Shown: positions 1-10,441, numbered from the stretch's first letter. The stretch is 64,000 nucleotides of DNA from Agapetus fuscipes (GCA_951799405.1 OX637339.1:3782001-3846000), one strand, 5' to 3'. The notes: generated by a model not told the origin, from the sequence alone. Made by a program: numbers and translations.

Positions 1-790
1 TAAGAGAGCGCCGTTTTTGTGTGTGTCACACCTCAAGGGCCCTCTCCGATCACGGATAAGACTTTTTGAAAAGGTGCGTCTTGAGAGCTCCGCGAAATAT
101 ACCCATAGATTTGGAGTTCTTCCCTCCGGGTGGCAGTCTGTTCCACTCCACCGGACCCGCAACACAGAAAGCACGGTCTCCAAAATTTGTACGGATCTGA
201 CGGTGCGGCTGAACCAAATTGATTGCACCATCGCCCGCAGATCTGAGTGTCTGCCTCCTAACACCAATCTCAACAGGCGAAATCATGTTAGTCAGATAAG
301 GTGGAGCCACGCCATTGATGGCTTTATATACCATCAGACAAACACGGTAGACCATCCTCTCCGGAAAACGAAGCCAGTGTAGTTTTTTTAACAGCGGAGT
401 GATGTGAGCGAATTTGGATATCCCGAATATGAGCCTTGCTGCTGAATTTAACACAGATTGAAAGCGGTTGAAATGCTTCTTTGGCTGCCCACTATAAAGC
501 GTTGAGCAATAATCAATCCGAGACATCACAAACGCACTCACCAGGGTCTTAACCGCATCTGACGGAAAAAACTTTCTAATCGCCTTTATTTGGCGCAGTG
601 AAAAAAAGGAGGAAGCTATTGTGGCATCTATTTGCCTTTCCAATGCCAGGTTCCGATCCAGTAAGATTCCTAGAAGTCTCACCGAATCGGAAGGCTGGAT
701 CAGCTTACCTCCTATAGAGAGTGCTACCCCATTGACCAATAGATGGTCGCGCCTAGATGTGGCTGCCCATCTAGGGGCAGCCCATTATGC
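1..790 (-). mobile_element. CR1/L2-like LINE, 3' fragment with end of reverse transcriptase
   Basis: An open frame of 229 codons (739 down to 50) continues 5' to about 790. It reads as the C-terminal end of a non-LTR reverse transcriptase: LGILLDRNL, then SRIDYCSTLYSG, then LHWLRFPERMVYRVCLMVYK, then DRAFCVAGPVEWNRLP. This order is typical of CR1/L2-clade ORF2. The 3' UTR runs to position 1, where the element is cut by the window edge. It is 5'-truncated, as is usual for such insertions. It is the same family as 41203-41927. No function as a host gene is likely. Confidence 0.85.
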
Positions 791-791
791 T

Positions 792-985
792 AATCACTTC
801 ACTTGAAGTGGAGGTTTCCAAGCTTCCATGTGGGCTGGTTCTTATTTCTTATGAAGGCCTTGTAGGTATTTTTATTTTGAGTTTAAGGTAAACATCAAAG
901 CGGAAACTCATTTCTAAAATCCCTTGTGGGGATCGGACCTAGCATGGAACACAAGTATTCTACCAAACGAGCTATCGACTAGTCA
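792..985 (-). mobile_element. SINE-C, degraded copy
   Basis: Reverse complement of the SINE-C body, with the tRNA-like head at the right (GAGCTATCGACTAG read on plus). Many substitutions; it abuts the LINE fragment on its left. Confidence 0.6.
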
Positions 986-1092
986 CTACACTGATTATCC
1001 ATTGCATAAGCTTATCTTTTCTTCTTCTTTAAAGTAGCTAAGCTTTTAATGAAACAACCCACCATAAGTAAAAGATTATATGGTACACTCAC

Positions 1093-1495
1093 CCTCGACA
1101 ACTATCCACAACAATCCCACTCGGGTAATGTTCTAACTTCAAGAACACATTCGGCACGAGGTCTTCATCGCCCGAGTCGGCAAAGGAAGCCCTCATGATG
1201 CTCTTGCTGCCCATCTCGGTCCAGTACAGCGCCCTCTGCAGGGGATCGAAGGTCATGCTGTTGACCATCCTCTCGTCCCCCTTCCTGAAGACGTGCGTGA
1301 TCTCTCTCCGCCCGCGCATCTCCAGGCTCATGATGGTGGCGTTCTCGTACTCCAGGTCGGAGAAGAACAAGGTCTGCGAGATGGGGTCCAAGGTGAGGGC
1401 CGTCAGGTCGCGGAAGGTGTGCGCCGCGGCTCCCTGGCGGCTGCCATTGTTGCTGTTGAGGAACTCTATCTGGTCATTCACGGTTATTGCCAAAT
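1093..1495 (-). CDS. cue: cueball-like protein, exon 2 (YWTD / LDL-receptor class B repeats)
   Basis: This 403-nt exon has a clear acceptor (TTTCAG, 1500-1496 on minus) and donor (GTGAGT after 1093). It encodes about 134 residues following the signal peptide of exon 1. Visible are an N-glycosylation site (NNGS) and two beta-propeller strand motifs, TLFFSDLEYENATI and ALYWTEMGSKSIMRA, typical of LDL-receptor class B repeats. The start of the mature protein (AWDLAITVNDQIEF) and DLTALTLDP resemble what I recall of insect protein cueball, a single-pass membrane protein implicated in germ-line development. The exon ends in phase 2, so the EGF-like and transmembrane parts must lie left of the window. 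The family (YWTD protein) is firm; the specific name is recognition from memory. Confidence 0.75.
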
Positions 1496-2011
1496 CTGAA
1501 ACAACAAAAATATATAAATTAACGCATTGCCGTCTCCAAGTTGACGGAATGGATAAATGCCCGATCCAAGATATGTGTATGGTCGAGTGGTTAACACTAC
1601 AGATTTGTAATCGAAAGGTCATTGGTTTGATTTCAGAGGAGTACAAGAAAATTCAGTTTTACCGTTAAGGTATCGTTATGTCAAAAAGATAATAAATCCA
1701 TTTTGGATACCAATGCGCCATCACGTCTTTCTGTAGGTACAATGAAAATTTGTTGACTTAATATTTGAGTAATTAACGATAGAATCACCTACCAGACTAA
1801 TTTATAATCGAGTTTTTTCAATTTCGCAAAACATTTGCATACTCATGTGTCCATAATGCTGTATGCAAAGAGTCTACCTATCCAAGTAATACTGCTGTTC
1901 AAATTAATTTACATTCATAGAGTCTGCTTATCCAAGTATTTACATTTACTTATCCAAGCAAGAGGAGCTTTCATTAGAATGAAAATGTTGACAAATAGAA
2001 GCATAAAAGAT

Positions 2012-2192
2012 AGGGGGGGTCATACGCCAACCTCATTTCTTGTGAAGACTGAGCAAACCTTGCCGGTATGTTATCTTAGGTTTTAAAATAAACACCGAAA
2101 CGAGAAATCATTTCTGACACCCTTGGTGGGATTCGAATCCGAGCTCTCGGCATGGAATGGAAGCACTCTTCCAACTGAGCTATCGACCAGAC
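2012..2192 (-). mobile_element. SINE-C, tRNA head and body
   Basis: On minus it starts with GGTCGATAGCTCAGTTGG (A-box region) followed by a B-box-like GGATTCGAATCC block and the CTGACACCC / TTTCGGTGTTTATTT body. It is truncated before the 3' end. Confidence 0.75.
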
Positions 2193-2335
2193 AATGGGCA
2201 TTATTTTGTTTTTCTTCCACTAAATACATCTTAAGCTTTAGCAACACAGCTAGTTTCTCGTTGAACTATTAAAAATGATCTTTTACAAGTTATTTTCGAT
2301 TTTCACCACATTCAGTTCAATAATAATCATACAAG

Positions 2336-2832
2336 GATGATATATTTTTAGTGAGCGCTGTTTTTGGGTGAAACAATCCTCTTCGAACTTGGTCGTCACT
2401 ATAAAAAGCGCCAATTCTCAAGCAAGACCAGTTGCATTTTTCTTTGTAAATTTAAAATCCTCGAGCCCTAAACCCTCACGGCTATAATCTTTCAGTGATT
2501 TCTAAACCTCCTTTGCTTTGTGTAAACACTTGGGAAAGTGTAGCTTCACGGGAGGGCCTTCTGCCACTCGCATCTCACATAACTTTTGCATGCGAGTCCT
2601 GTGACACATCCCCGGATGTGATGGATATACAGAGCGTAGGTCAATGGAGGGGAGACTGACCCTGAGAGAAGGTGTTGCTGTAAGGCTGCATGAACCTTTG
2701 GTGACCGATTTTTGTTAAAGGTATCTAAAAATATAGATGATATATTTTTTGTGCTCCATCGAGATCCAAGCCCACGACCATTCATTTACGTATCCGAAGC
2801 GTTACCACTAGACTACAGACCGATCGAGCCGC
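2336..2832 (-). mobile_element. SINE-B split by a 215-bp insertion
   Basis: The LINE-like 3' tail lies at 2336-2370 and the tRNA-like head at 2750-2832. About 215 bp at 2453-2665 are foreign to the family and interrupt the ACTGGGTCTTGC / TTACAGCAAC segment. The inserted stretch is unclassified. Confidence 0.7.
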
Positions 2833-3028
2833 TTAGGCCGATACTGTACAAATTAATTTTATTCATTATTCAGACGCCTGCAAAAAATAAACCAATTAAT
2901 TAATTTCAATTAAAATTCGTTATCACTTTGGAACACACTATTATAAAAAATATAAAAAACACACTTTTATGCTTTTTATCGTGTACTTATCATGTCCTTG
3001 AAATAAGGTGACGTTCTTACATAATGTA

Positions 3029-3944
3029 GGGTCAGTGTGGCAACAGTGGATCAATTTTTTTCAAACGCACAGAATTATTGTTGTATAAATGCAATCAATG
3101 TGCAACTTTTATCAAACGGTTAATAAATTAAGTACCTACCACTTGTTTTAAGAGCTCCATCTTTTTTATCCAATAAATACAGAGATATTTTGCATTTAGT
3201 GAAAAATGGTAAATGATCCACTGTTTACCCTACGGTGTACACAGTGGATCAAACAATAAAAACCAAATTATTTGTATTTCAAAAAAACGTATTTATAAGA
3301 CAAACATATTTTTTCTGTTTATACACCAATTTTAATCAAACAGAACAAAATAACACTAAATAAGTGGATGATAATACAGGAAAAATCCACATTGAAGAAG
3401 TTACAAGAATATTGACGGTCATTGCTGCGCCTTCCGAGGTAAACGCAACTATGCTACACGTATAGTGTAACTTCTTTCTGCGTTCTTCCCAAGGTTCTCA
3501 TGTGGCGGGTAGAATCTATTTATTTTTACAGGTAAGATGATCCACTATGTATCCTATGATATTGATCCACTGTGTACCCTTTTGACAATTTTTTTTTGGG
3601 GCAGCAATTTATGTATTTCATTTTGAACAAAGTAATGAGGTAATGTTATAATGGAAGCAGGATTATTGTTAATGGGGATAAATTAATCACTTCTAGCAGA
3701 ACTTCAATACTTTAAATACAAGAAGACAACAAAGCGAAGCTTAATTTTTACTTTTGACTGTCAGAAACACATTTTGTTACTCAGCACAACCAAGCTGCAT
3801 TGAAGTAGGACTCTGATTAGTCCAGACATGTTCAGACATGAGCACCATGCCAGGGTGTAAGCAATAGCCCTGTATAACTACTCATCTGGAAGAAACTGCC
3901 CTGATCCACTGTACCCACATGATCCACTGATGCCACATTGACCC
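3029..3944. mobile_element. TA-flanked DNA transposon, 916 bp, non-autonomous
   Basis: The inverted termini GGGTCAGTGTGGCA and TGCCACATTGACCC are bounded by TA on both sides, as in Tc1/mariner/pogo elements. The motif GATCCACTG(T)GTACCC recurs at both ends in both orientations (about 3047, 3213-3255, 3538-3580, 3901-3935), looking like subterminal transposase-binding sites. No transposase frame was found. A SINE-C fragment sits inside at 3447-3537. Confidence 0.75.
3447..3537 (-). mobile_element. SINE-C 3' fragment inside the TA element
   Basis: Carries the family's terminal block (TAGTGTAACTTCTT, CATGTGGCG, TATTTATTTTTACAGGTAAG), showing an older insertion into the transposon. Confidence 0.7.
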
Positions 3945-4182
3945 TACTTATTGAAAAGAGTAACTAAACTAAATACTAAAGATTGCGTAGATCGAAGATG
4001 TATGGAATATACGACGGCACGCCTAGAGGGCGACTAAGTTTTCATACATTATTTCGATTTACGCTGGCGAAGTGAATTTACGAAATGTTTTATACTTGTG
4101 GTAAAGATAACCTGGCCGGTGTGCTGTGATCAGTAAATAAGCGATATTTATCCTCATATACCTACCTCACTGCAAAAATAAT
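3945..4182. other. Unassigned AT-rich stretch
   Basis: No gene, repeat family or terminal inverted repeat was recognised here. Confidence 0.4.
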
Positions 4183-5626
4183 GGCAGAACGCATTGAGTA
4201 ATACATAGAGGAGCAGAAACTAACTTGCTGCATTGATACATACTGTTATGTAAATATAAATATTGAAATAAGTATGGATAATTATAGTTATAAGAATCCT
4301 CAAAAGTATTGGTAGGTAAGATCGATAATTATGTATAAGTGTAGAATTCTCTAGGCTAAGTAGGTATTTGTTATAATTATAGGAATACTGTATTGCATTG
4401 GTAGGTAGGATTTTGGTTGTGTCTAGGTAGTACGTGAAACATCGAGAAGTAATAATTACTCTGGAACCGTCTGGCGACTTTAGTTCTGGATCATACTGCT
4501 CTGAAGAGTATAAAGGTGCAAATGGCCTGCAGAGCGGGCCAGTATCATAGAGACTTACAAACACATCGAAGTCATCTGATCAGTGAACCAAAACCAAGTG
4601 GAATAATCGAGAAAGTAGTGTGAAAATAAATTTTGTAACTGTGTAAAATAAATAACTATTGAAGAAGACCTGTGTATTTTTAATTTGAAGACAATTGAAC
4701 CCTAATTTCGTAACAATACTATCTACCATTTTTGTCTCAGTCCTGTCAAACGTCGCAGTTGTGTTGTTATACAAAACATGTTTTTACGTGTCAAATTTTA
4801 TATTTCCTTGCTTTCTCCATTTAGTGTTTTTACACCCTATCCTATCCCTAAGATAATTAAAATGGCGGTATATTGTTGCCGACCCTGATGTATGGAAGCG
4901 AGTCGTGGACGGTGAATGAAAGGGAAGTAAATAAGGTATGCACCGTAGAAATGGCTCATTTGAGAAGTATGGCAGGAAAAACATTGAAAGATAGAGTGAG
5001 AAACGAATGGGTTCTGAATGAATGCGGAGTAAAAGAAAGCGTGAAAGTAAAAGTTCAAAGAAGTCTGATGCGATGGTTTGGACATATTGAAAGGATGAAT
5101 GAAGACCGACTGACAAAAAAAGTGTAAAAAAGGGAATGTAATAGGTAAGCGTGGAAGGAGAAGACCTAGGAAATAATGGATTGATCAGATATGTTAGATT
5201 GCGAATGAATGGAATTTACAGAGTGTAAACAAGAGAAGAGCATGCATGAAAAGGGTGATGAAATTAGATGAGATGAAAGAAGTATGCAAGGACAGAGTCA
5301 AGTGGCGGCACTTGTGTGGAGGTACCGGCCACCCCTAGAGGAATGGCGGCAGGATACAAGACAAGACACCCAATTACAACGCATGTCAGAATGTCTTACA
5401 ATAACGCATTTTCCCGTTAAAACTCGTCAATTTTATCCGATCACAAGATTTAAACCGCATGCGTCTATGTTCGGACTGCTCCGGGCATAGTACGCACGCG
5501 GCAATGCTGCCACCTTTCTAGAAACATTTTTTTACATTCGCCCGAGTTTTTTTTGTACACACAATGCAACTGTGAAGTTCTTTGTTCTCTTTCTTACTAA
5601 TGACCATTTTCATAAGTAGTTTGAAA
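4183..5626 (-). repeat. Element F, longer copy, split by an RTE insertion
   Basis: This is the inverted counterpart of 18307-18745. Shared blocks are 4183-4216, 4713-4837 and 5371-5626 (for example GGCAGCATTGCCGCGTG and the AAATGGAGAAAGC segment). This copy holds about 500 bp (4217-4713) that the other lacks. In both, a short frame has TKWRK.. followed by TTATFDR.E. The start (MACVVIRCQSTKWRK in the other copy) vaguely recalls the beginning of a THAP zinc finger, but I cannot support that. The class is unknown. Confidence 0.5.
4838..5365 (+). mobile_element. RTE-like LINE 3' fragment with ACAAG tail
   Basis: The frame 4873-5127 reads LMYGSESWTVNEREVNKV ... RWFGHIERMNEDRLTKKV, the characteristic end of RTE-type endonuclease/reverse transcriptases. 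It continues after frameshifts as GRGRPRK-like, WIDQI and ACMKRVMKLDEM ... CKDRVKWRHLC. It ends in a short (ACAAG)n tail. The 6-bp repeat ACACCC flanks it on both sides (4832-4837 and 5366-5371), fixing its insertion into element F. Confidence 0.85.
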
Positions 5627-5867
5627 CAGATATATATCGAAAATTTTCGTTAATATAATCTCTAGTCCACAGATATCGGATAAGTCGATTGCAGAATGTG
5701 TGTAATGAAGAGTTTGGTATGTTTGAGAGGTTGCACAAATCTGACGTAGAAGGTAAACGTCAAGAAATTTGTAAGCAGATAAAATGACACACATGATTGC
5801 AGTCAAAAATTAATACTGATGCGAGAAAAATAACCAATATGTTCCTTTTCACACATTAAAAAAAATC

Positions 5868-6452
5868 TTAGTGGCTTTACCTTTGTCAACCCGTCGTGAA
5901 CTAGCAGATATAGTTTTCCTTTTAAACATCACCTCAGGTTCCATCGACTGTCCAGATCTCCTCTCCCTGATAAATATTAACGTACCTGTTAAACCACTTA
6001 GAAATCCCTGTCCAATAAACTTACCTTTTTCCCACACTTACTATAGACAAAATGCATTTATGTGGCGTGCAAGTGACAGTTTTAATCATAACGCAGATCA
6101 TTTTGATTTTGACCTCTTCAATTCTAAACCAACGTTGGTAAGACAACGGATGACGCAGAACTTCTTTGTATCCTAGGTTGTATCTCTCATTACTATTTTT
6201 ACTTTTTTTTTTTTTTTGTCTTTCAACTTTGTTAAATTATGTCTCCCATTACTATCTTTAGTTTATATTTTGTTTCTATTGTTTTTTTTTTCTTTAATTT
6301 TGTATAATCTCTTGTAATACTCTTCTCCTTTGTTTAATTTTAAATTATCTTTATACGTGAGGACCTCTTATTGGCTTCTTGTGTCTACTGTTGCTTTTCA
6401 TCCTGTTTTGTAACGCTGTTGGTCTTCCTAATAAAAAAATAATAATAAAAAA
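5868..6452 (+). mobile_element. Non-LTR retrotransposon 3' fragment with poly(A)-like tail
   Basis: The frame 5871-6176 (LPLSTRRELADIVFLLNI ... DCPDLLSLININVP) matches the extreme C-terminus of jockey-related reverse transcriptases (RR..L.D..FL ... DCP.LL..I...VP). A T-rich 3' UTR follows and ends in AATAATAAAAAAAAG around 6435-6452. It is 5'-truncated. It is a different family from the CR1-like LINE. Confidence 0.7.
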
Positions 6453-6684
6453 AAGACGTAAGTATTTCAACATATCGATACTTTATAGGTAAAACTGAAT
6501 GAGTTATATACATATTTAGTTAACATGGGTTTCCCAGATAAATTAACCTTTTTGTTTTTTCTAGGAGAGAAAAAACTAAAGTGTGATTTTTTTAACGTGT
6601 TTGTTTTTATAATTACTATATTCACTTACTATGAGAAGTTACACCTAATAAAATGTTTTTTTTTTTTTAAGAAATCCTGTGCGG
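6453..6684. other. Unassigned T-rich stretch
   Basis: Low-complexity T runs; nothing recognisable. Confidence 0.4.
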
Positions 6685-6992
6685 GAGACTCCCTAGATTC
6701 TAAAGACTCTAGGGGTCTATGACACTTGTTGTAGTGCCGCAGAGGTGTACGAGCTTGGTCGTCGCTACAAAGCGCCGATACTCAAGCAAGACCCAGTTGC
6801 TGTAAGGCTGGATGGACCTTTGGTGACCGGTCATTGGTAAAGGTTTATGAATTTATCAACCCAGCGAAGAGCACATTCGAAATATAAATGGTATATTTTT
6901 GTGCTCCGCCGGGATCCGAATCCACAACCTTCCATTTACGAGTCCGAAGTGTTGCCACTACGGACTACGGACCGGTCCAAGGTTTTATCTAC
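6685..6992 (-). mobile_element. SINE-B, variant with a TCTAG-type tail (B2)
   Basis: The tRNA head is at 6930-6992 and the usual body follows, but after AGCTCGTAC the LINE-like 3' tail is replaced. On minus the new end reads CACCTCTGCGGCACTAC then CATAGACCCCTAGAGTC and a short GAATCTAGGGAGTCT repeat. The same alternative end occurs at 36704-37024. Confidence 0.75.
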
Positions 6993-7139
6993 GAATCAGC
7001 ATTTATTCAGTTTTACCTTTAAGGGTGCGCTCCACGCATATTCAAGATTTTTTTTTTTTAAGTATGTTTTCATTTATTTTTTTAGAGTATCATTAAGACA
7101 TAAATTAACATTTCAAAAAATTACGTAAGATTAATCAAC

Positions 7140-7877
7140 ATTTAAACTATATATCATATTTTTTTCAAAAGTCAAATAAATTATTTACGTATATAAATCA
7201 AAGCTTAATCTGGACTTGTTTTTGCTAGTTGCGGAAAGAGCTTTGCTAAAAAGCATATCCTCCAAAAACAAAAAAAAAATCTTAATTTTTTCTATGATAG
7301 AATAATTTTAAAAGAGTTTGTTGAAGGCATGATCAGATTACTTTTTTGAAATTTGATATTGTTTTCATTATTTTACCTTTTGAATATTGCAAAATTTCTT
7401 TTTTTTTTGTATTTTTCGTACACGTTTTTTTCCAACATTCAATGTTTAAAAAAAAAAATGAAAAAAATTCCATGTAGATAAAGTCTTTTTTAAACCTATA
7501 ACAACAAAACAAATAGTCAAAATATTTTTTTTCATGGATTTTTTCCTTATTTCGCAAACCTTTAAAATTCTGTTCAAAATGAATCAGTCTCCCTTTGTTC
7601 TTCAAGGGGCTCGGACGTGGGATCTGTGCCGCTTGCTTGTCCAACCTCTCTACCGCACGGTACTTCTCCCTCACACACGCAGAGCATATGGGTTAAAGAC
7701 AACGTGTATTACAAAAACTATCTCCTCGTCTGCTGCGATACGAGCGTAAAAAAATACGAATAAATATTGAAAATAACACATTAAAACTTTGAAGTCGGAA
7801 AGTTTTCTTTCTTTTCTTAGTATTGTTTGTAAACACAAAGCAATTGTATGTGGTCAAATAGGTTCAAAACGCACATC
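7140..7877. other. Unassigned low-complexity AT-rich stretch
   Basis: Homopolymer-rich. A faint tRNA-like relic (CGCTTGCTTGTCCAACC, about 7622-7670) is the only structure noticed. Confidence 0.35.
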
Positions 7878-8106
7878 TAAATCTAAGTTGCAAATATATG
7901 TATCATTTCAGATTCATATTAAATGCATTCCCACAAGCAGACACGCATAATTTTACGCTCACACATGCCGCATATGGACCTACAGTATAAAAAACCCAAT
8001 CTCAAATGAACATAAGCCCTGCAATTCTTGCCGACCTTCCCTGAAACAGGGGTGACATATTGGAAAAGTAAACCATTTTTTACAGTATGGGTGGTCAGCC
8101 TCATAC

Positions 8107-8531
8107 CAAATAATAATAATATTAGGATGATTTATTTGGTGAGCGCTGTTTTTGTGTGTATCACACCTGAAAAGCCCTCTGCGAGCTTGGTCGTCGCTGT
8201 AGAAAGCGCCAATTCTCAAGCAAGACCCAGTTGTAAGGTTGGATGGACCTTTCAGCGACCGGTCTTTGGTAAAGGTTTATGAATTTTTCGACTCAGCGAA
8301 GAGCACATTCGAAAGCACACTGGTATATTTTTTGTGCTCCGCCGGGATTCGAATCCACAACCTTCCATTAACGAGTCCGGATGGTTGCCACTGGACTACG
8401 GACCGGGGCAAGATGCCAACGACACGTGGTGTACCTGAGCGGTAACCCATCCAAGTACTATCCGCGCCCAATGTTGCTTAACTTCGGTGATCTATGGGAA
8501 CCGGTGCTTTCAACATGGTAACGTCGTTGAC
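8107..8531 (-). mobile_element. SINE-B, full-length: 5S head + tRNA unit + body + LINE-like tail
   Basis: On minus, in order: a 120-nt 5S rRNA-like unit (8531-8412); a short linker CTTGCC; and a tRNA-like unit starting CGGTCCGTAGTCCAGTGG (A box TAGTCCAGTGG) with B box GATTCGAATCC-type near 8350. Then come a body with CTCTTCGCTGAGTCGAAAAA, ACTGGGTCTTGCTTGAG and GGCGCTTTCTACAGCGACG, and a 3' tail (GGTGTGATACACACAAAAAC, GCGCTCACCAAATAAATCAT) ending in ATT repeats. It sits inside a Rep-A copy. This is the reference copy for the family. Confidence 0.85.
8412..8531 (-). rRNA. 5S rRNA-like unit forming the head of a SINE (not a stand-alone gene)
   Basis: On minus 120 nt read GTCAACGACGTTACCATG ... 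GATCACCGAAGTTAAGC ... ATTGGGCGCGGATAGTAC, TTGGATGGGTTACCGC ... GTGTCGTTGGCATCT. This is a complete 5S rRNA with recognisable box A, intermediate element and box C. It is followed directly by the SINE-B tRNA unit with no oligo-T terminator between them. The second copy (14559-14628) has the same junction, which argues for a fused transposon head rather than a functional 5S gene. Confidence 0.8.
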
Positions 8532-8718
8532 CTATATAAGTCAAGGAATTTATTTGTTACACATAGGTGTAATAAATTTACAGTATGGGTTACTTGATTA
8601 GTACGTTTATTAATTTATTTAATAAAAAATATTAAAACTGAATAAAAAGTTGATATGCGAAAAAACGTGTTTTTTTTTGCTCTTGGCGAGAAATTGAATT
8701 TTATTTATTGGTTAAATT

Positions 8719-9012
8719 GACCGGTCCGTAGTTCAAATGGTAACGCTTCGGACTCGTAACTCGAAGGTTGTGGGCTCAAATCCCGGCGAAGCACAAAAAA
8801 TATACCATTTACATATTTTCAAATTTGCTTTCGCTGGGTTGAAAAAATTCATAAAACTTTACCAAAGACCGGTCATCAAAAGGTCCATCCAACCTTACAA
8901 CAACTGGGTCTTGCTTAAGAATTGGCGATTTCAATAGCGACGACCAAGCTCGCAGAGGGCTCTTGAGGTGTGATTCACACAAAAACAGCGCTCACCAAAT
9001 AAATCAGCCTAG
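8719..9012 (+). mobile_element. SINE-B without 5S head
   Basis: Starts ACCGGTCCGTAGTTCAAATG, has a mutated B box (GGCTCAAATCC) and ends in the LINE-like tail with CACACAAAAACAGCGCTC and AATAAATCA. Confidence 0.8.
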
Positions 9013-9127
9013 TTTTTTTAAGCCTACAGCTCCACAGTAATAAGGGCTTTCTCGAGAAGAGGTGCATTCCATAGCGACGGTAAAGTTCGGCTCTTGAGGA
9101 GTGTTTCGCATCACCTTAGAATAAAAA

Positions 9128-9366
9128 CAACTAAGCTGCACATATGGTGTAACTTCTTGCCTGCGTTAACCCCGAAAGGGTCGCATGTGGCGTTTCGGGA
9201 CCTATTTATTTTTACAGGTAAGGAGGCCGGCCTCACACCAACCAGTTTCAGTTGAAGTAGGGGTTTTCCAACCTCCGGCTGGTGCTCATTTATTGTGAAG
9301 GCTGAGTAAACCTTGCGATCGAACCCTTGCTCTCGGCATGGAATGCAAGCATTTTACCAATTGAGT
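9128..9366 (-). mobile_element. SINE-C, nearly full length
   Basis: 3' block CACATATGGTGTAACTTCTT at left, tRNA-like head (GGCATGGAATGCAAGC) at right; the body is internally shortened next to the B box. Confidence 0.75.
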
Positions 9367-9612
9367 GATTCCTTGACTTATAGGTTGGTATGAGGCTGAC
9401 CACCCATACTGTGAAAAATGGTTCACTTTGCCAATGTGTCAGGGAAGGTTGACAAAAGTTGTGGGGCTTATGTTCATTTGAGGTTTGGATTTTATTTGTA
9501 AGTACACATTCAGCATTTGTAAGCGCGAACTACACGTGTTGGTTTGTGGGCATACATCTGAGAGCTTTAAATGATTATATATCTTTGCAACTTAGATTAT
9601 AGATTATAGAGC
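9367..9612 (+). repeat. Rep-A copy
   Basis: Begins TTCCTTGACTTATAGG and ends GCAACTTAGATTATAGATT; full length apart from small deletions in the CACCCCTGTTTCAGGG block. Confidence 0.75.
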
Positions 9613-9853
9613 TATCGACCTTTTTACGAGCTTGGTCGTCGTCGCTACAAAGTGCCAATTCTCAAGCAAGACCCAGTTGCTGTAAGGCGGGATGGAGCTT
9701 TTGTTACCGGTCATGAGTAAAGTTTTATAAATTTTTCAACCCAGCGAAGAGCAAATATGAAAATATAAATGGCATACTTGTTGTGCTCCGCCGGGATTCG
9801 AACCCACAAATTCCATTCAGAGTCCGAAATGTCACCACTGAACTACGGACCGG
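9603..9853 (-). mobile_element. SINE-B joined to a remnant of SINE-C
   Basis: The SINE-B head is at 9783-9853. At the left, AGAGCTATCGACCTTTTTAC shows that SINE-B's 3' end was fused to the first bases of SINE-C, the same junction seen in four other B-C dimers. Confidence 0.65.
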
Positions 9854-10071
9854 TCATCACCAGAATAATTTCTATTATAAGGATTATGAAAAAAAAAACA
9901 TTTTTTTGTGCAAAATGTCGTCATTGTAATATTATGTCTTTCAATGGAAAAAGGATAATATGTTAAACAATGGTTCTTTGTTCAAATTTTACCTACCCCC
10001 ATAAAAAGGATTCTCGATTTTTGAAAGACATTTTTCTATGACTTATGCTTACCAAGTGATCTTATCTAAAC

Positions 10072-10310
10072 TGCAAGGATATGTTACATTGGGGATTCAC
10101 ATTATATGCATTCTCACAAGCAGACACGTACAAGTTCGCGCTTAAACATGCCGCATGTGTACCTACAATATAAAAACCCGTATTTCAAATGAACATAAGC
10201 CCTGTAACTCTTGTCGTCCTTCCCTAAAACAGGGGTGACATTGGCAAAGTGAACAATTTTTACAGCATGGGTGGTCAGCCGCATACCAACCTATAAGTTA
10301 AAGAATATAC
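10072..10310 (-). repeat. Rep-A copy
   Basis: Starts (plus reading) CTGCAAGGATATGTTACATT and ends CATACCAACCTATAAGTTA; nearly full length. Confidence 0.75.
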
Positions 10311-10357
10311 ACGACAAATTACATTTTTTAAATCAATTGTTAAAATTTGGCCAAACG

Positions 10358-10441
10358 CTATATTTTTTGTGCTCCGCTGGCATTCGAACCCGCAACCTTT
10401 CATTCAGAGTCCGAAGTGTTATCATTGGACTACGGACCGGT
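10358..10441 (-). mobile_element. SINE-B head fragment
   Basis: Only the tRNA-like unit is kept (GTGCTCCGCTGGCATTCGAA through GGACTACGGACCGG). A second B-box-like scrap lies at 10475-10505. Confidence 0.65.

Larger units (their letters stand above)
7878..8546 (-). repeat. Rep-A copy, interrupted by a full-length SINE-B
   Basis: Rep-A is the commonest family here. In sense it begins TCCTTGACTTATAGGTTGG, then TATGAGGCTGACCACCC, TTCACTTTGCCAATGTCACC, GGCAAGAGTTGCAGGGC, CATGCGGCATGTG, GTCTGCTTGTGGGAATGCA, and ends TTTGCAACTTAGATT with a variable AGATT tail. In this copy the first ~15 bp (CTATATAAGTCAAGGAA read on plus, 8531-8546) are separated from the rest by SINE-B. I see no tRNA, 5S or 7SL head and no inverted termini, so the class is open. 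Confidence 0.75.

Noticed and set aside
8028..8282. Dozens of short frames such as MRLTTHTVKNGS.. or IGAFYSDDQARRG..
   Set aside because: They are chance translations of Rep-A and SINE-B copies and recur wherever those repeats lie; different copies are frameshifted and carry stops.
8412..8531. A functional, stand-alone 5S rRNA gene
   Set aside because: It passes directly into a tRNA-like unit and SINE body, and a second truncated copy has the same junction.
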